DNA of 13,371 bases. Source: RSA11 sp965652565 (GTDB lineage: Bacteria > Actinomycetota > Thermoleophilia > Solirubrobacterales > 70-9). The DNA lies in contig CBFGWL010000077.1 of assembly GCA_965652565.1 (NCBI GenBank), positions 1 to 13,371 of the forward strand, written 5' to 3'. The notes beneath the pieces were generated by a model, which saw only the letters and a list, made by a program, of their open reading frames with translations, ran no database searches and was not told where the DNA came from. Every line of letters starts with the position of its first letter. Within the stretch, counting starts at the first letter, position 1. The position numbers were made by a program, and so were the translations under genes. This document shows, one piece after another, positions 5,879-12,561 of this stretch.

Positions 5879-6675
5879 TGAAGCTACCGAGGCTGCGCAA
5901 GCGCAAGGCCGCCGAGCCGACGACGCCGGCGGCTCCCGGCGCGCCAGCCTCACCAGCCAAGCCCGCCGCCGGGCAGACCGCCGTCTCGACGCCGGCGAAG
6001 CCTGCCGACCCCAAGCCCCCCGGCGCCGCCCCGGCGAAGCCCGGGGCCCCCGCCAAGCCCGGCGTCCCCGCCAAACCCGGCGATTCGGAGAAGCCCGGAG
6101 CCGCCGGAAAGCCCGGGGACACCGCGAAGCCGGGGGACGCCGCGAAGCCGGACGGCAAGCCGGGCGATCCATCGAAGGACGGCGAGGCCGGCAAGCCCGG
6201 GGAGACCGGCGAGGGGATCTCGCCGCCGACCGGGCTCGCGGGGCGCGTCGATGGCCTGCGCGCTTGGCTCGCGCAGCTCGACCGCAAGGTCGCCGTCCGC
6301 AGCTACGCGGGCGCGGCGGCGCTCGTGCTCGCGCTGGCGGCCGGCATCGTCGCGATCGTGCTCGTCCTCGGCGTGCGTGAGGACAGCGCCACGAACGCGG
6401 ACCTCGACGCGGTGCGCGAGGAGCTCAGCGCCGTCGAGCAGTCCGCGTCGCAGGCGGCGCAGGAGGAGGTCCAGGCGCTCGCCGACCGCCTGAGCTCGCT
6501 CGAGCAGGACCTGCAGAGCGTGCGCCAGGGCCGTTCGTCCACGGAACGCGAGATCTCCGTGCTGCAGGACGACATCTCCGATCTGCGCGACGACATCTCG
6601 GACCTGCAGACGGATCTGCAGGACGTCGCGCAGGACGCGCGTTCGAACTCCGACCGCGACTCCGACGCGCCGTAA
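5878..6675 (+). CDS. Membrane protein with KPG-repeat tail and coiled coil
   Basis: 265-residue protein of unknown function with three parts. Residues 1-10 are basic (MKLPRLRKRK). Residues ~18-112 are low-complexity Pro/Ala/Lys/Gly with a roughly six-residue KPG repeat (PAKPGA, PAKPGV, PAKPGD, SEKPGA and similar), somewhat collagen-like but not strict G-X-Y. One transmembrane helix lies at ~143-166. The rest (~172-255) is a coiled coil with heptads such as DDISDLRDDISDLQ. The basic N-terminus predicts the repeat tail inside and the coiled coil outside, though the opposite cannot be ruled out. The ATG at 5878 overlaps the rhodanese stop by one base. The repetitive DNA (~5920-6210) probably arose by slippage and may vary in length between strains. 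It converges with the channel gene, 18 bases away. Confidence 0.78.
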   Translation: MKLPRLRKRKAAEPTTPAAPGAPASPAKPAAGQTAVSTPAKPADPKPPGAAPAKPGAPAKPGVPAKPGDSEKPGAAGKPGDTAKPGDAAKPDGKPGDPSKDGEAGKPGETGEGISPPTGLAGRVDGLRAWLAQLDRKVAVRSYAGAAALVLALAAGIVAIVLVLGVREDSATNADLDAVREELSAVEQSASQAAQEEVQALADRLSSLEQDLQSVRQGRSSTEREISVLQDDISDLRDDISDLQTDLQDVAQDARSNSDRDSDAP

Positions 6676-6693
6676 GCGAAACCGCGCTCGCGT

Positions 6694-7593
6694 CTAGCCG
6701 CGCATGCGGCCGCCCTTGGTCGGCCGGCGCGTGCGCTCCGGGTCGGCCGGCGGAGTGCCGTGCTCGTTGAGATCCTCCTCGAGCGCGTCGAGCATCCCCC
6801 TGATGTGCGCGATCCGCTCGGTGACGGTCGCGCCTTCGCGCTCGGCCGCCTCGGCCTCGGCCTGATGCTTGGCGCGCTCGGCTTGGCGCTCCGCCTCGTG
6901 GACCTCCTCCATCGAGTTGATGATGATCGCGATCAGGATGTTGATCACGATGAACGAGGCGATCAACACGTAGCTGATGAAGAAGATCCACGACCACGGG
7001 TGGATCTCCATCCCGGCCTCCAACAGCGACGGCCAGTTCTCGAGGGTGAGCATCGTGAAGGTGCTCAGCAGCGCGTCGCCGATGTTCCCCCAGTTATCCG
7101 GATCCTCCTCGGCGAAGAGGATCCATCCGATCATCCCGTAGAGGTACATGATCACGATCGTCAGGACGACGAGGCTCGTGATCGGCGGGATGCTGCGCAC
7201 CATCGCCCGCACGAGGATCCGCAGGTCGGGCAGCACGGTGAGGATGCGCACGACCCGCAGCAGGCGGACGAGCCGCAGCATCGTGATGTTCTCGCGCAGG
7301 AACGGCACGTAGGCCACCCCGATCACGACGAAGTCGAAGAGGTTCCAGCCGTCGCGGAAGAACCGCCACGGAGCCGATCCGAACGCGGCGACCCGGATGA
7401 CGATCTCGACGGTGAAGATCGCGAGGAAGACGTCGTCGACGGTCGCCAGCGCCGAGTTGAGCCCCGGCGAGATGTCGTACGTCTGGGCCCCCAGCGCGAC
7501 CGCGTTGAGGACGATCACCACGAGGATGAAGCCCTGGAAGAGGCCCGAGTCAGCGATGCGTTCGCAGCGTGCGGCGATCACGAGCGCAGGCAT
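6694..7593 (-). CDS. Bacterial voltage-gated sodium channel (NaChBac/NavAb-like)
   Basis: 299-residue six-helix ion-channel subunit, expected to form a homotetramer in the plasma membrane. S1 is at ~18-37 and S2 at ~52-70 with Glu63. S3 contains DGWNLFDFVV (81-90). The voltage sensor S4 has arginines at 107, 110, 113 and 116, every third position. S5 is ~138-160. The selectivity filter is TLENWP (183-188), against TLESWS/TLESWA in NavAb and NaChBac. S6 is ~203-227. A Glu/Ala-rich C-terminal region (229-275) is the probable neck and coiled-coil bundle. The filter Glu185 is the residue that forms the four-glutamate ring. The ATG at 7593 has no ribosome-binding site; a GTG four codons later is an alternative. 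Sodium selectivity is inferred from the filter; calcium permeation would need testing. Confidence 0.92.
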   Translation of the reverse strand: MPALVIAARCERIADSGLFQGFILVVIVLNAVALGAQTYDISPGLNSALATVDDVFLAIFTVEIVIRVAAFGSAPWRFFRDGWNLFDFVVIGVAYVPFLRENITMLRLVRLLRVVRILTVLPDLRILVRAMVRSIPPITSLVVLTIVIMYLYGMIGWILFAEEDPDNWGNIGDALLSTFTMLTLENWPSLLEAGMEIHPWSWIFFISYVLIASFIVINILIAIIINSMEEVHEAERQAERAKHQAEAEAAEREGATVTERIAHIRGMLDALEEDLNEHGTPPADPERTRRPTKGGRMRG

Positions 7594-7754
7594 ATATCAG
7601 GCGAGGCGCCGACTTCGGTCCCCGGCTCGTGCGTACCGTCACAACCGTGCCGTCCGACGGGCGCTCTACGGTCGCAGCAGCGAGAGGTGAAGCGGTCCGC
7701 TGCGACGGCGTGCCCGCTCGCCCGCAAGCGATATCTCCCGAAAGGAGAGACCTG
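7594..7754. other. Divergent intergenic region, channel / DUF5679-like gene
   Basis: This 161-bp region must hold promoters for both flanking genes, but I see no convincing -35/-10 pair. Just before the plus-strand gene, TCTCC (7734-7738) pairs perfectly with GGAGA (7744-7748) across a 5-base loop, placing the ribosome-binding site in a short hairpin. The stem is too short to claim regulation. Confidence 0.3.
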
Positions 7755-7901
7755 ATGCCTGAGGGCTACTGCGTCAAGGAACGCAAGAAGGTCGAGATCA
7801 AGGACGCCCAGCAGATCACCATGAAGAACGGGCGGCCGGCGATTCAGGGCGTCTGCCCCGACTGCGGCACGAAGATCTTCAAGATCGGCAAGCTCGACTG
7901 A
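7755..7901 (+). CDS. DUF5679-like zinc-ribbon mini-protein
   Basis: 48-residue protein resembling the DUF5679 family of small actinobacterial zinc-ribbon-like proteins. The recognisable core is YCVKERKKVEIKDAQQ followed by KNGRPAIQGVCPDCGTKIF. Cys34 and Cys37 form one CxxC knuckle. The first knuckle retains only Cys6, with Glu9 where a second cysteine would stand, so metal would be bound by three cysteines plus an acidic residue, or not at all. The ATG at 7755 is supported by AAAGGAGA 7 bases upstream; the frame is open further upstream but that segment is Arg-rich and unlike the family. Function is not known for the family; nucleic-acid or ribosome association is a guess from its size and basic character. 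A terminator-like hairpin follows directly. Confidence 0.82.
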   Translation: MPEGYCVKERKKVEIKDAQQITMKNGRPAIQGVCPDCGTKIFKIGKLD

Positions 7902-7908
7902 GCTACCT

Positions 7909-7928
7909 GGGCGCCCGTCGCGGCGCCC
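7909..7928 (+). terminator. GC hairpin after the DUF5679-like gene
   Basis: GGGCGCC (7909-7915) pairs perfectly with GGCGCCC (7922-7928) around a 6-base loop, beginning 8 bases after the stop codon. There is no T-run, as is common in high-GC actinobacteria, so termination here is plausible but unproven. Confidence 0.45.
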
Positions 7929-8021
7929 CCGCGCAACCCGGATATCAGGCCCGAGCCGCCTGCGAGTGCGGCGCGTGCTGAGTGCCACAATGGGATTGCG
8001 GCTTGATCACGCCGCGGTCCG

Positions 8022-8432
8022 ATGGAAGGTGCGCAACGCCCACTCGAGCTGATCCTCGCTCGCAATTTCCTGACGAGCGTGACCACCCCAGCGCTGCTGG
8101 TGGATGACGAGGGGACGATGGTCTTCTACAACGAGGCCGCCGCGGCGCTCCTGGGCCGCTCCTTCGAGGAATCGGGGCAGATGCGCGCCGACGAGTGGCT
8201 GCACGCGTTCGGGCCGGTCGGCGACGACGATGCCCCGCTCGAGCTCGAGCGGATCAACCTGGCGGCGACGCTGAAGACCGGTCGCCCGGCGACGGGTGAG
8301 CTCCGCATCAGAACCGCGGTTGACGGGTATCGGTCGATCGAGGCGGCCGCGTTTCCAATCGTCGCTGGACGCGACCAGGCCTCAGGCGCCATCATCATGT
8401 TCTGGACGCGCACGGAAAACGGAAGCACGTGA
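8022..8432 (+). CDS. Stand-alone PAS-domain protein
   Basis: 136-residue protein that is essentially one PAS domain. TPALLVDDEGTMVFYNEAA (~21-39) matches the opening PAS strands and first helix, and the C-terminal strands end at AIIMFW (~124-129). No kinase, HTH, GGDEF or other output domain is attached. PAS domains sense small ligands, redox state or light, or mediate protein contacts; no cofactor can be assigned here. The ATG at 8022 lacks a ribosome-binding site but begins the domain at the expected distance; the true start could differ. Its stop overlaps the next gene's GTG start by 4 bases (GTGA, 8429-8432). This implies coupled translation with the metallo-hydrolase, and probably a sensor-effector pair working as two polypeptides. 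Confidence 0.78.
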   Translation: MEGAQRPLELILARNFLTSVTTPALLVDDEGTMVFYNEAAAALLGRSFEESGQMRADEWLHAFGPVGDDDAPLELERINLAATLKTGRPATGELRIRTAVDGYRSIEAAAFPIVAGRDQASGAIIMFWTRTENGST

Positions 8433-9361
8433 AGGTAAAAGTCTGGGGAGCGAGGGGTTCGGTCCCGGCGCCGGGACCGACGATGAACCGCTATGGCGGG
8501 AACACATCCTGCGTGCAGGTGACCTTCCGCGACGGCAGCCACCTGATCCTCGACGCCGGCACGGGCATCCGCACGCTCGGATTGGAGCTTGCCGGGGCTC
8601 CGCGCGTGGCGATCCTGCTCACCCACCTGCATCTCGATCACATCCAGGGGCTGATGTTCTTCCACCCCTGTTTCCGCTCGGAGTGCGAGATCACGATCTG
8701 GGGGCCGTCCTCGCCCGAGGCATCACTCGAGGACCGCATCGCGCGCTACATCTCCGCGCCGCTCTCGCCCGTCGAGGTCCGTGAGCTGCCCTGTTCGGTG
8801 GCGTTCAACGACGCGCCGGCGAGCGAGTGGCGGATCGGCGACGTCACGGTCCGCGCCGAGGCCGTCACGCACCGCGGCCCGACGCTCGGCTACCGCATCA
8901 GCGACGGCGACACGACGCTTGCCTACATCCCCGACCACGAGCCCGCCCTCGGCGCCTCGCTCGACGAGCTCTCCGACGAGTGGATCTCGGGGTACGACCT
9001 GGCGCGCGACGCGGACCTGCTGATCCACGATTGCCAGTACACGGACGCCGAGTACCCCGAGCACGTGGGCTGGGGGCATTCGGCGCTCGGCGACACCCTG
9101 AAGTTCGTCGAGCGCGTGGGCGCCAAGCGCGCGCTGCTCTTCCACCACGACCCCCTCCATACCGACGAGGAACTCGACCGGATGGCGGCCGACGCGGCCG
9201 AGCGCTGGCGGGCCATGGGGCACGACCCGGGCACGATCGCGCTGGCCCGCGAAGGCGATGAGACCGAGGTGAGCGCCCCCGGCCCAAGTGTCCATGAGGG
9301 ACGGGGACCTCGTTCGACCGTCGGTACAACGGCCGCGCCGCAAGTTTCGACGCGCGGCTAA
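8429..9361 (+). CDS. Metallo-beta-lactamase-fold hydrolase (RNase Z/PhnP-like branch)
   Basis: 310-residue MBL-fold enzyme. The metal motif HLHLDH spans 66-71 (His66, His68, Asp70, His71). Further likely ligands are His148 in AVTHRGPTLGY, Asp169 in YIPDHEP or Asp201 in LLIHDCQYT, His217 in GWGHSALG, and His239/240 in LFHHDP. The opening VKVWGARGSVPAPG with YGGNTSCV is typical of the branch near RNase Z, PhnP and class II cAMP phosphodiesterases, so a phosphodiester substrate is likely, but none can be named. The final ~30 residues are Pro/Gly/Thr-rich and probably disordered. The GTG start at 8429 overlaps the PAS gene stop by 4 bases. It is cytosolic, with no signal peptide. The PAS partner suggests that its activity is signal-controlled. 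Confidence 0.88.
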   Translation: MKVKVWGARGSVPAPGPTMNRYGGNTSCVQVTFRDGSHLILDAGTGIRTLGLELAGAPRVAILLTHLHLDHIQGLMFFHPCFRSECEITIWGPSSPEASLEDRIARYISAPLSPVEVRELPCSVAFNDAPASEWRIGDVTVRAEAVTHRGPTLGYRISDGDTTLAYIPDHEPALGASLDELSDEWISGYDLARDADLLIHDCQYTDAEYPEHVGWGHSALGDTLKFVERVGAKRALLFHHDPLHTDEELDRMAADAAERWRAMGHDPGTIALAREGDETEVSAPGPSVHEGRGPRSTVGTTAAPQVSTRG

Positions 9362-9448
9362 AGACCCTCCCGCCTCCCGCGCATACCTTCAGTCGCGATC
9401 CGTACACCGCGACCGCTGGGCGCGCGCTCGGCGGCAAGGAGGCAGTCA

Positions 9449-10942
9449 ATGACGAAGAAGCTCAGCCTGGGCGCGCTCGGCGCGCTCGCGGCTTTGCTGG
9501 TCTTGCCGGGGGCGGCATTCGCACAGTCCCCGGGCGAGATCCTGGAGACGGTCGAGGCAAAGGCCCTCGAACTGGACATGACGTGGGTGGCGATCGCCTG
9601 CATCCTCGTCTTCTTCATGCAGGCCGGCTTCATGTTCCTCGAGATCGGCTTCTCGAGGCGCAAGAACGTCGGCACCGGCGTGGCGAAGATCTTCGTGAAC
9701 CTGGCCGTGATCACGATCGCCTGGTGGGCGGTCGGCTACGGCATCAGCGGCCCGGGGAACGATCTCTTCGGGAACGACGGGTTCTTCTTCCACTTCGGCC
9801 AGGTGATCGGCAGCGGGGAGGAAGCGCTCACCGTCGCAGCGCCCGACGCGATGCTGATGCTGTTCGGGCTCGCGTTCGCCGCCGTCTCCCTGGCGATCGT
9901 GTGGGGCACCACGCTCGAGCGCATCAAGTTCGGCGCGTACATCATCTACGCGGCCGTCTTCGGCGCCGTCATCTACCCGCTCATCGCGCACTCGGTGTGG
10001 GGCGGCGGCCTGCTCGCCGACGTCGGCGGCAAGCCGGTGATGGACTTCGCCGGCTCCTCCGTCGTCCACCTCACCGGTGCGGTCGGCGGCCTGGCGGCGC
10101 TGCTCCTACTCGGCGCCCGCAAGGGCAAGTACGGGCCCGACGGCAAGCCGCGGGCGATTCCGGGTCACTCGATGCCGCTCGTCGGCCTCGGCGTGATCAT
10201 CCTGTGGATCGGCTGGTTCGGCTTCAACGGCGGCTCGACGTTCGGCACAGCCGACTCGTTCTTCGGCGAGGCGATGCTGAACACGCAGCTGGCGGCCGCC
10301 GCCGGCGTGATCGGCGCCGTGCTCACCGTGTACCTGCGGACGCGCACGCTCGACGTCGGCATGGCCGGCAACGGCGCGATCGCCGGCCTGGTGGGCATCA
10401 CAGCCCCGGCTGGTTTCGTCGAGTACTGGGCGGCGCCGATCATCGGCCTCGTGGCCGGCGTGATCGTCGTCCTCGGCGTGCTGACGATCGAGAAGTACCT
10501 CGACGACCCGGTCGGCGCGCTCTCCGCACACGGCCTGGCCGGCATCTGGGGCACGCTCGCGGTCGGCCTGTTCGCCGCGCCGCGCCTCGTTGACGTCGAC
10601 GGTGGCGCTTCCGCCGGCGTTTGGTACGGGCTGTTCGACGGCGACGTCGCGTTCGGCGGCGCGCTCGGCCAGCTCGGCGTCCAGGCGCTCGCGGTCGTGC
10701 TCACCTTCGTGGTGGTGTTCGCCCTCTCCTACGCGACCTTCGCCGCGATCAAGGCGACGATCGGGCTGCGGGTCAGCGAGGAGGAGGAGCTCGCGGGGCT
10801 CGACATCTCCTCGCACGGGATGTACGGCTACCCCGAGTCGTTCATTCCGCAGGAGGAGTACCCGGTCAACGGCGACTTCCAGCCGCACGTGGCCGGTACC
10901 CCGTTGGCGACGCCGTCCCCCGCTCAGCAGCCGAGTTCCTGA
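9449..10942 (+). CDS. amtB: Ammonium transporter, Amt/AmtB family
   Basis: 497-residue channel-like protein for ammonium uptake, expected as a trimer in the plasma membrane. A cleavable signal peptide is likely (1-25, ending AAFA before QSPGE), leaving eleven membrane helices with the N-terminus outside. The pore twin histidines are His207 (DFAGSSVVHLTG) and His361 (SAHGLAGIWGTL); Asp199 is the conserved aspartate of the recruitment region. GWFGFNGGS (255-263) is a typical family segment. The cytoplasmic C-terminus carries the regulatory motif EEEELAGLDISSHG (~444-457), then a longer Pro/Ser-rich tail. The ATG at 9449 follows AAGGAGG (9436-9442) at good spacing. The P-II gene lies 15 bases downstream; P-II proteins plug Amt pores when ammonium is plentiful. 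Confidence 0.96.
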   Translation: MTKKLSLGALGALAALLVLPGAAFAQSPGEILETVEAKALELDMTWVAIACILVFFMQAGFMFLEIGFSRRKNVGTGVAKIFVNLAVITIAWWAVGYGISGPGNDLFGNDGFFFHFGQVIGSGEEALTVAAPDAMLMLFGLAFAAVSLAIVWGTTLERIKFGAYIIYAAVFGAVIYPLIAHSVWGGGLLADVGGKPVMDFAGSSVVHLTGAVGGLAALLLLGARKGKYGPDGKPRAIPGHSMPLVGLGVIILWIGWFGFNGGSTFGTADSFFGEAMLNTQLAAAAGVIGAVLTVYLRTRTLDVGMAGNGAIAGLVGITAPAGFVEYWAAPIIGLVAGVIVVLGVLTIEKYLDDPVGALSAHGLAGIWGTLAVGLFAAPRLVDVDGGASAGVWYGLFDGDVAFGGALGQLGVQALAVVLTFVVVFALSYATFAAIKATIGLRVSEEEELAGLDISSHGMYGYPESFIPQEEYPVNGDFQPHVAGTPLATPSPAQQPSS

Positions 10943-10957
10943 GGGGAGGTGAGCTAG

Positions 10958-11326
10958 ATGAAGAAGATCGAGGCATACATTCGCCACGAGACGTTCGAGC
11001 CGATCCGCTCGGAGCTGCTCGACAAGGGATTCCCGTCCCTGTCGATCAGCGAAGTGAAGGGCTCGGGCCGCCAGAAGGGAATCGTGGAGCACTACCGCGG
11101 TTCCACCCTGACGGTGAACGTGCGACCGAAGCTGAAGGTCGAGGTCGTCGTCGAGGACAAGGACAAGTCGCTCGTCGTCGAGACGATCCTCAAGCACGCG
11201 CGCACCGGAGCCGTGGGCGACGGGAAGATCTTCGTGATCCCCGTCGAGGAGGCGATCCGGATCCGCACCGGCGAGGAGGGCGACGTGGTCCTCCAGGCAC
11301 ACGACGAGGCGGAGCTGCCCGCATAG
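10958..11326 (+). CDS. glnB: P-II nitrogen regulatory protein (GlnB/GlnK family)
   Basis: 122-residue P-II signal protein, a trimer that senses ATP/ADP and 2-oxoglutarate and controls Amt and other targets. EVKGSGRQKG (32-41) begins the T-loop with Gln39 and Lys40. TGAVGDGKIFVI (83-94) is the ATP-binding signature, followed by IRIRTGEEGD. Tyr46 is conserved (HYRG), but residue 51, the tyrosine uridylylated in E. coli GlnB and adenylylated in many actinobacteria, is Leu (GSTLTV); Ser49, phosphorylated in cyanobacteria, is present. Residue 36 is Ser where Phe is usual. The protein therefore probably works by effector binding without nucleotidylylation. A GGGGAGGTGA site precedes the ATG. Co-transcription with amtB fits a GlnK role. 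A 12-bp hairpin follows 22 bases after the stop. Confidence 0.95.
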   Translation: MKKIEAYIRHETFEPIRSELLDKGFPSLSISEVKGSGRQKGIVEHYRGSTLTVNVRPKLKVEVVVEDKDKSLVVETILKHARTGAVGDGKIFVIPVEEAIRIRTGEEGDVVLQAHDEAELPA

Positions 11327-11347
11327 GGGAGCCATTGAGCGACATGC

Positions 11348-11377
11348 GACGCCCGGGGGCACAGACCCCCGGGCGTC
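11348..11377 (+). terminator. 12-bp perfect hairpin between P-II and regulator genes
   Basis: GACGCCCGGGGG (11348-11359) pairs perfectly with CCCCCGGGCGTC (11366-11377) around a 6-base loop. It lies 22 bases after the P-II stop and 23 before the regulator start. There is no T-run. It may terminate, or partly attenuate, amtB-glnB transcription before the regulator gene. Confidence 0.6.
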
Positions 11378-11400
11378 GGCTCGCTCCCGAGGCAGGCGGT

Positions 11401-12546
11401 ATGCAGGATCTGCACTCGAGGATGCTGGCGGCCCTGCTCGACGGCGAGGGAATCCGGGGTGTCGCCGAGCTCGCCGCCGCCGAGGCCGGGGCACCGATCG
11501 CCGTCGTGCTGCCGAGCCGCAACCTCCTCGCCGCCTCGGATGACTCAATCGACTTGAAGGCGCTGGGCAGCGCCAACGGCGACGGCCCGTCCGTCGCCGC
11601 GCACCGAGAGCCGGTGCGGGCGGGCGATCAGATCGTCGGCGAGGTGCTCGCGCTGCCGGCGGCGAACGGCGTGGCGCGCCCGAGCGTGGACGTCGCCGAG
11701 ATCTTGCGCACGGCGGCGCTCGCCGTCGTCACCGAGGTCGCCGTGCTCGACGCTCGCGATGAGCTCGCCGGCGAGCTGCGCGGGTCGCTGCTGGAGGACC
11801 TGCGCGCCCGCAAGGTGCCGAGCGACGAGATCGTGCGGCGCGCGGCGCGTCTCGGCTGCGATCTCACGCACGGGGCGGTGGCGCTCGTGGCGGAGATCCA
11901 CACCGTCCTTCCCCGGCACGCGGTGGCCCTGCTCACGAGCGAGCACCAGGGCGCGCTCGCCGAGGTGCTCAGCTCCGGGCAGGACGAGCAGCGCGTCTAC
12001 GCGCTGCTCCCCGCGCGCGGCGACGCGGAGGCCGGCGAGCGGACGCTTGCGTCGGCGCGCACGCTCGCCACACGCCTGCGCCCGCACGGCCCGGCGGCGT
12101 TCTCCTCGTTCTGCGAGAACCCGGAGGAGCTCAGCCGCGCGTTCGCCGAGGCGGAGCTCATGCTCGCGGTGGTCGCGCGCGACGAGCGCCTCGCGGAGCA
12201 ACTCACCGGCGACGTGGGCGACGGCGTCTATCGCCTGCTCTTCCGCGCGCTGGCGAGCGATCCCGACGAGGTGCGGCGCTTCTACGAGGAGACGGTGAAG
12301 CCGTTGGTGGAGCACGACCGGCGCTACCGCACCGATCTGCTCGGCACGCTCGAGGCCTACCTCGCGAACGACTGCAACATGAACGCGACGGCGCGGTCGG
12401 TGTACGCACACCGGCATACGGTCGCCCACCGGCTACAGCGGATCCGCGAGCTCAGCGGGCTCGACCCGGCGAACGGTGCCGACCGCGAACGCCTCGGGCT
12501 GGGGATCAAGGCCTACCGGATCCTGGCGCCGACGCTGCGGCGCTGA
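11401..12546 (+). CDS. PucR/CdaR-type transcriptional regulator
   Basis: 381-residue regulator. The C-terminal PucR-type helix-turn-helix spans ~314-376 (LGTLEAYLANDCNMNATA, then SVYAHRHTVAHRLQRIREL), a very characteristic motif. The preceding ~110-305 matches the central GGDEF-like, non-catalytic region of CdaR/PucR proteins. The N-terminal ~100 residues look like a divergent sensory domain of small hydrophobic strands; its ligand is unknown. PucR proteins regulate purine catabolism, and relatives respond to nitrogen or carbon metabolites; linkage to amtB-glnB suggests nitrogen control. The ATG at 11401 is preferred (GAGG 8 bases before) over the ATG at 11344, because the latter would put the hairpin inside the coding region and add a Pro/Gly/Arg-rich leader. 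It converges with the coiled-coil gene, 15 bases away. Confidence 0.9.
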   Translation: MQDLHSRMLAALLDGEGIRGVAELAAAEAGAPIAVVLPSRNLLAASDDSIDLKALGSANGDGPSVAAHREPVRAGDQIVGEVLALPAANGVARPSVDVAEILRTAALAVVTEVAVLDARDELAGELRGSLLEDLRARKVPSDEIVRRAARLGCDLTHGAVALVAEIHTVLPRHAVALLTSEHQGALAEVLSSGQDEQRVYALLPARGDAEAGERTLASARTLATRLRPHGPAAFSSFCENPEELSRAFAEAELMLAVVARDERLAEQLTGDVGDGVYRLLFRALASDPDEVRRFYEETVKPLVEHDRRYRTDLLGTLEAYLANDCNMNATARSVYAHRHTVAHRLQRIRELSGLDPANGADRERLGLGIKAYRILAPTLRR

Positions 12547-12561
12547 CGCGGCGCAGCGCGC

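Noticed and set aside
5504..6287. Minus-strand collagen-like frames rich in Pro-Gly
   Set aside because: They are the complement of the KPG-repeat coding region; the plus frame has a coupled start, a membrane helix and a coiled coil.
6760..7755. 331-codon plus-strand frame, Asp/His/Arg-rich
   Set aside because: Antisense of the sodium-channel gene; its composition is that of a complementary shadow.
9392..9413. Inverted repeat GTCGCG...CGCGAC before amtB as an operator
   Set aside because: Only 6 bp per arm, all but one base pair expected often in such GC-rich DNA; no known nitrogen-regulator consensus is recognisable.
11344..11400. Earlier ATG for the PucR-type regulator
   Set aside because: It would place the 12-bp hairpin within coding sequence and add a Pro/Gly/Arg leader; the ATG at 11401 has a GAGG site at 8 bases.
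10106..12429. Large minus-strand frames across amtB, glnB and the regulator
   Set aside because: They span three well-supported plus-strand genes and show no motif.
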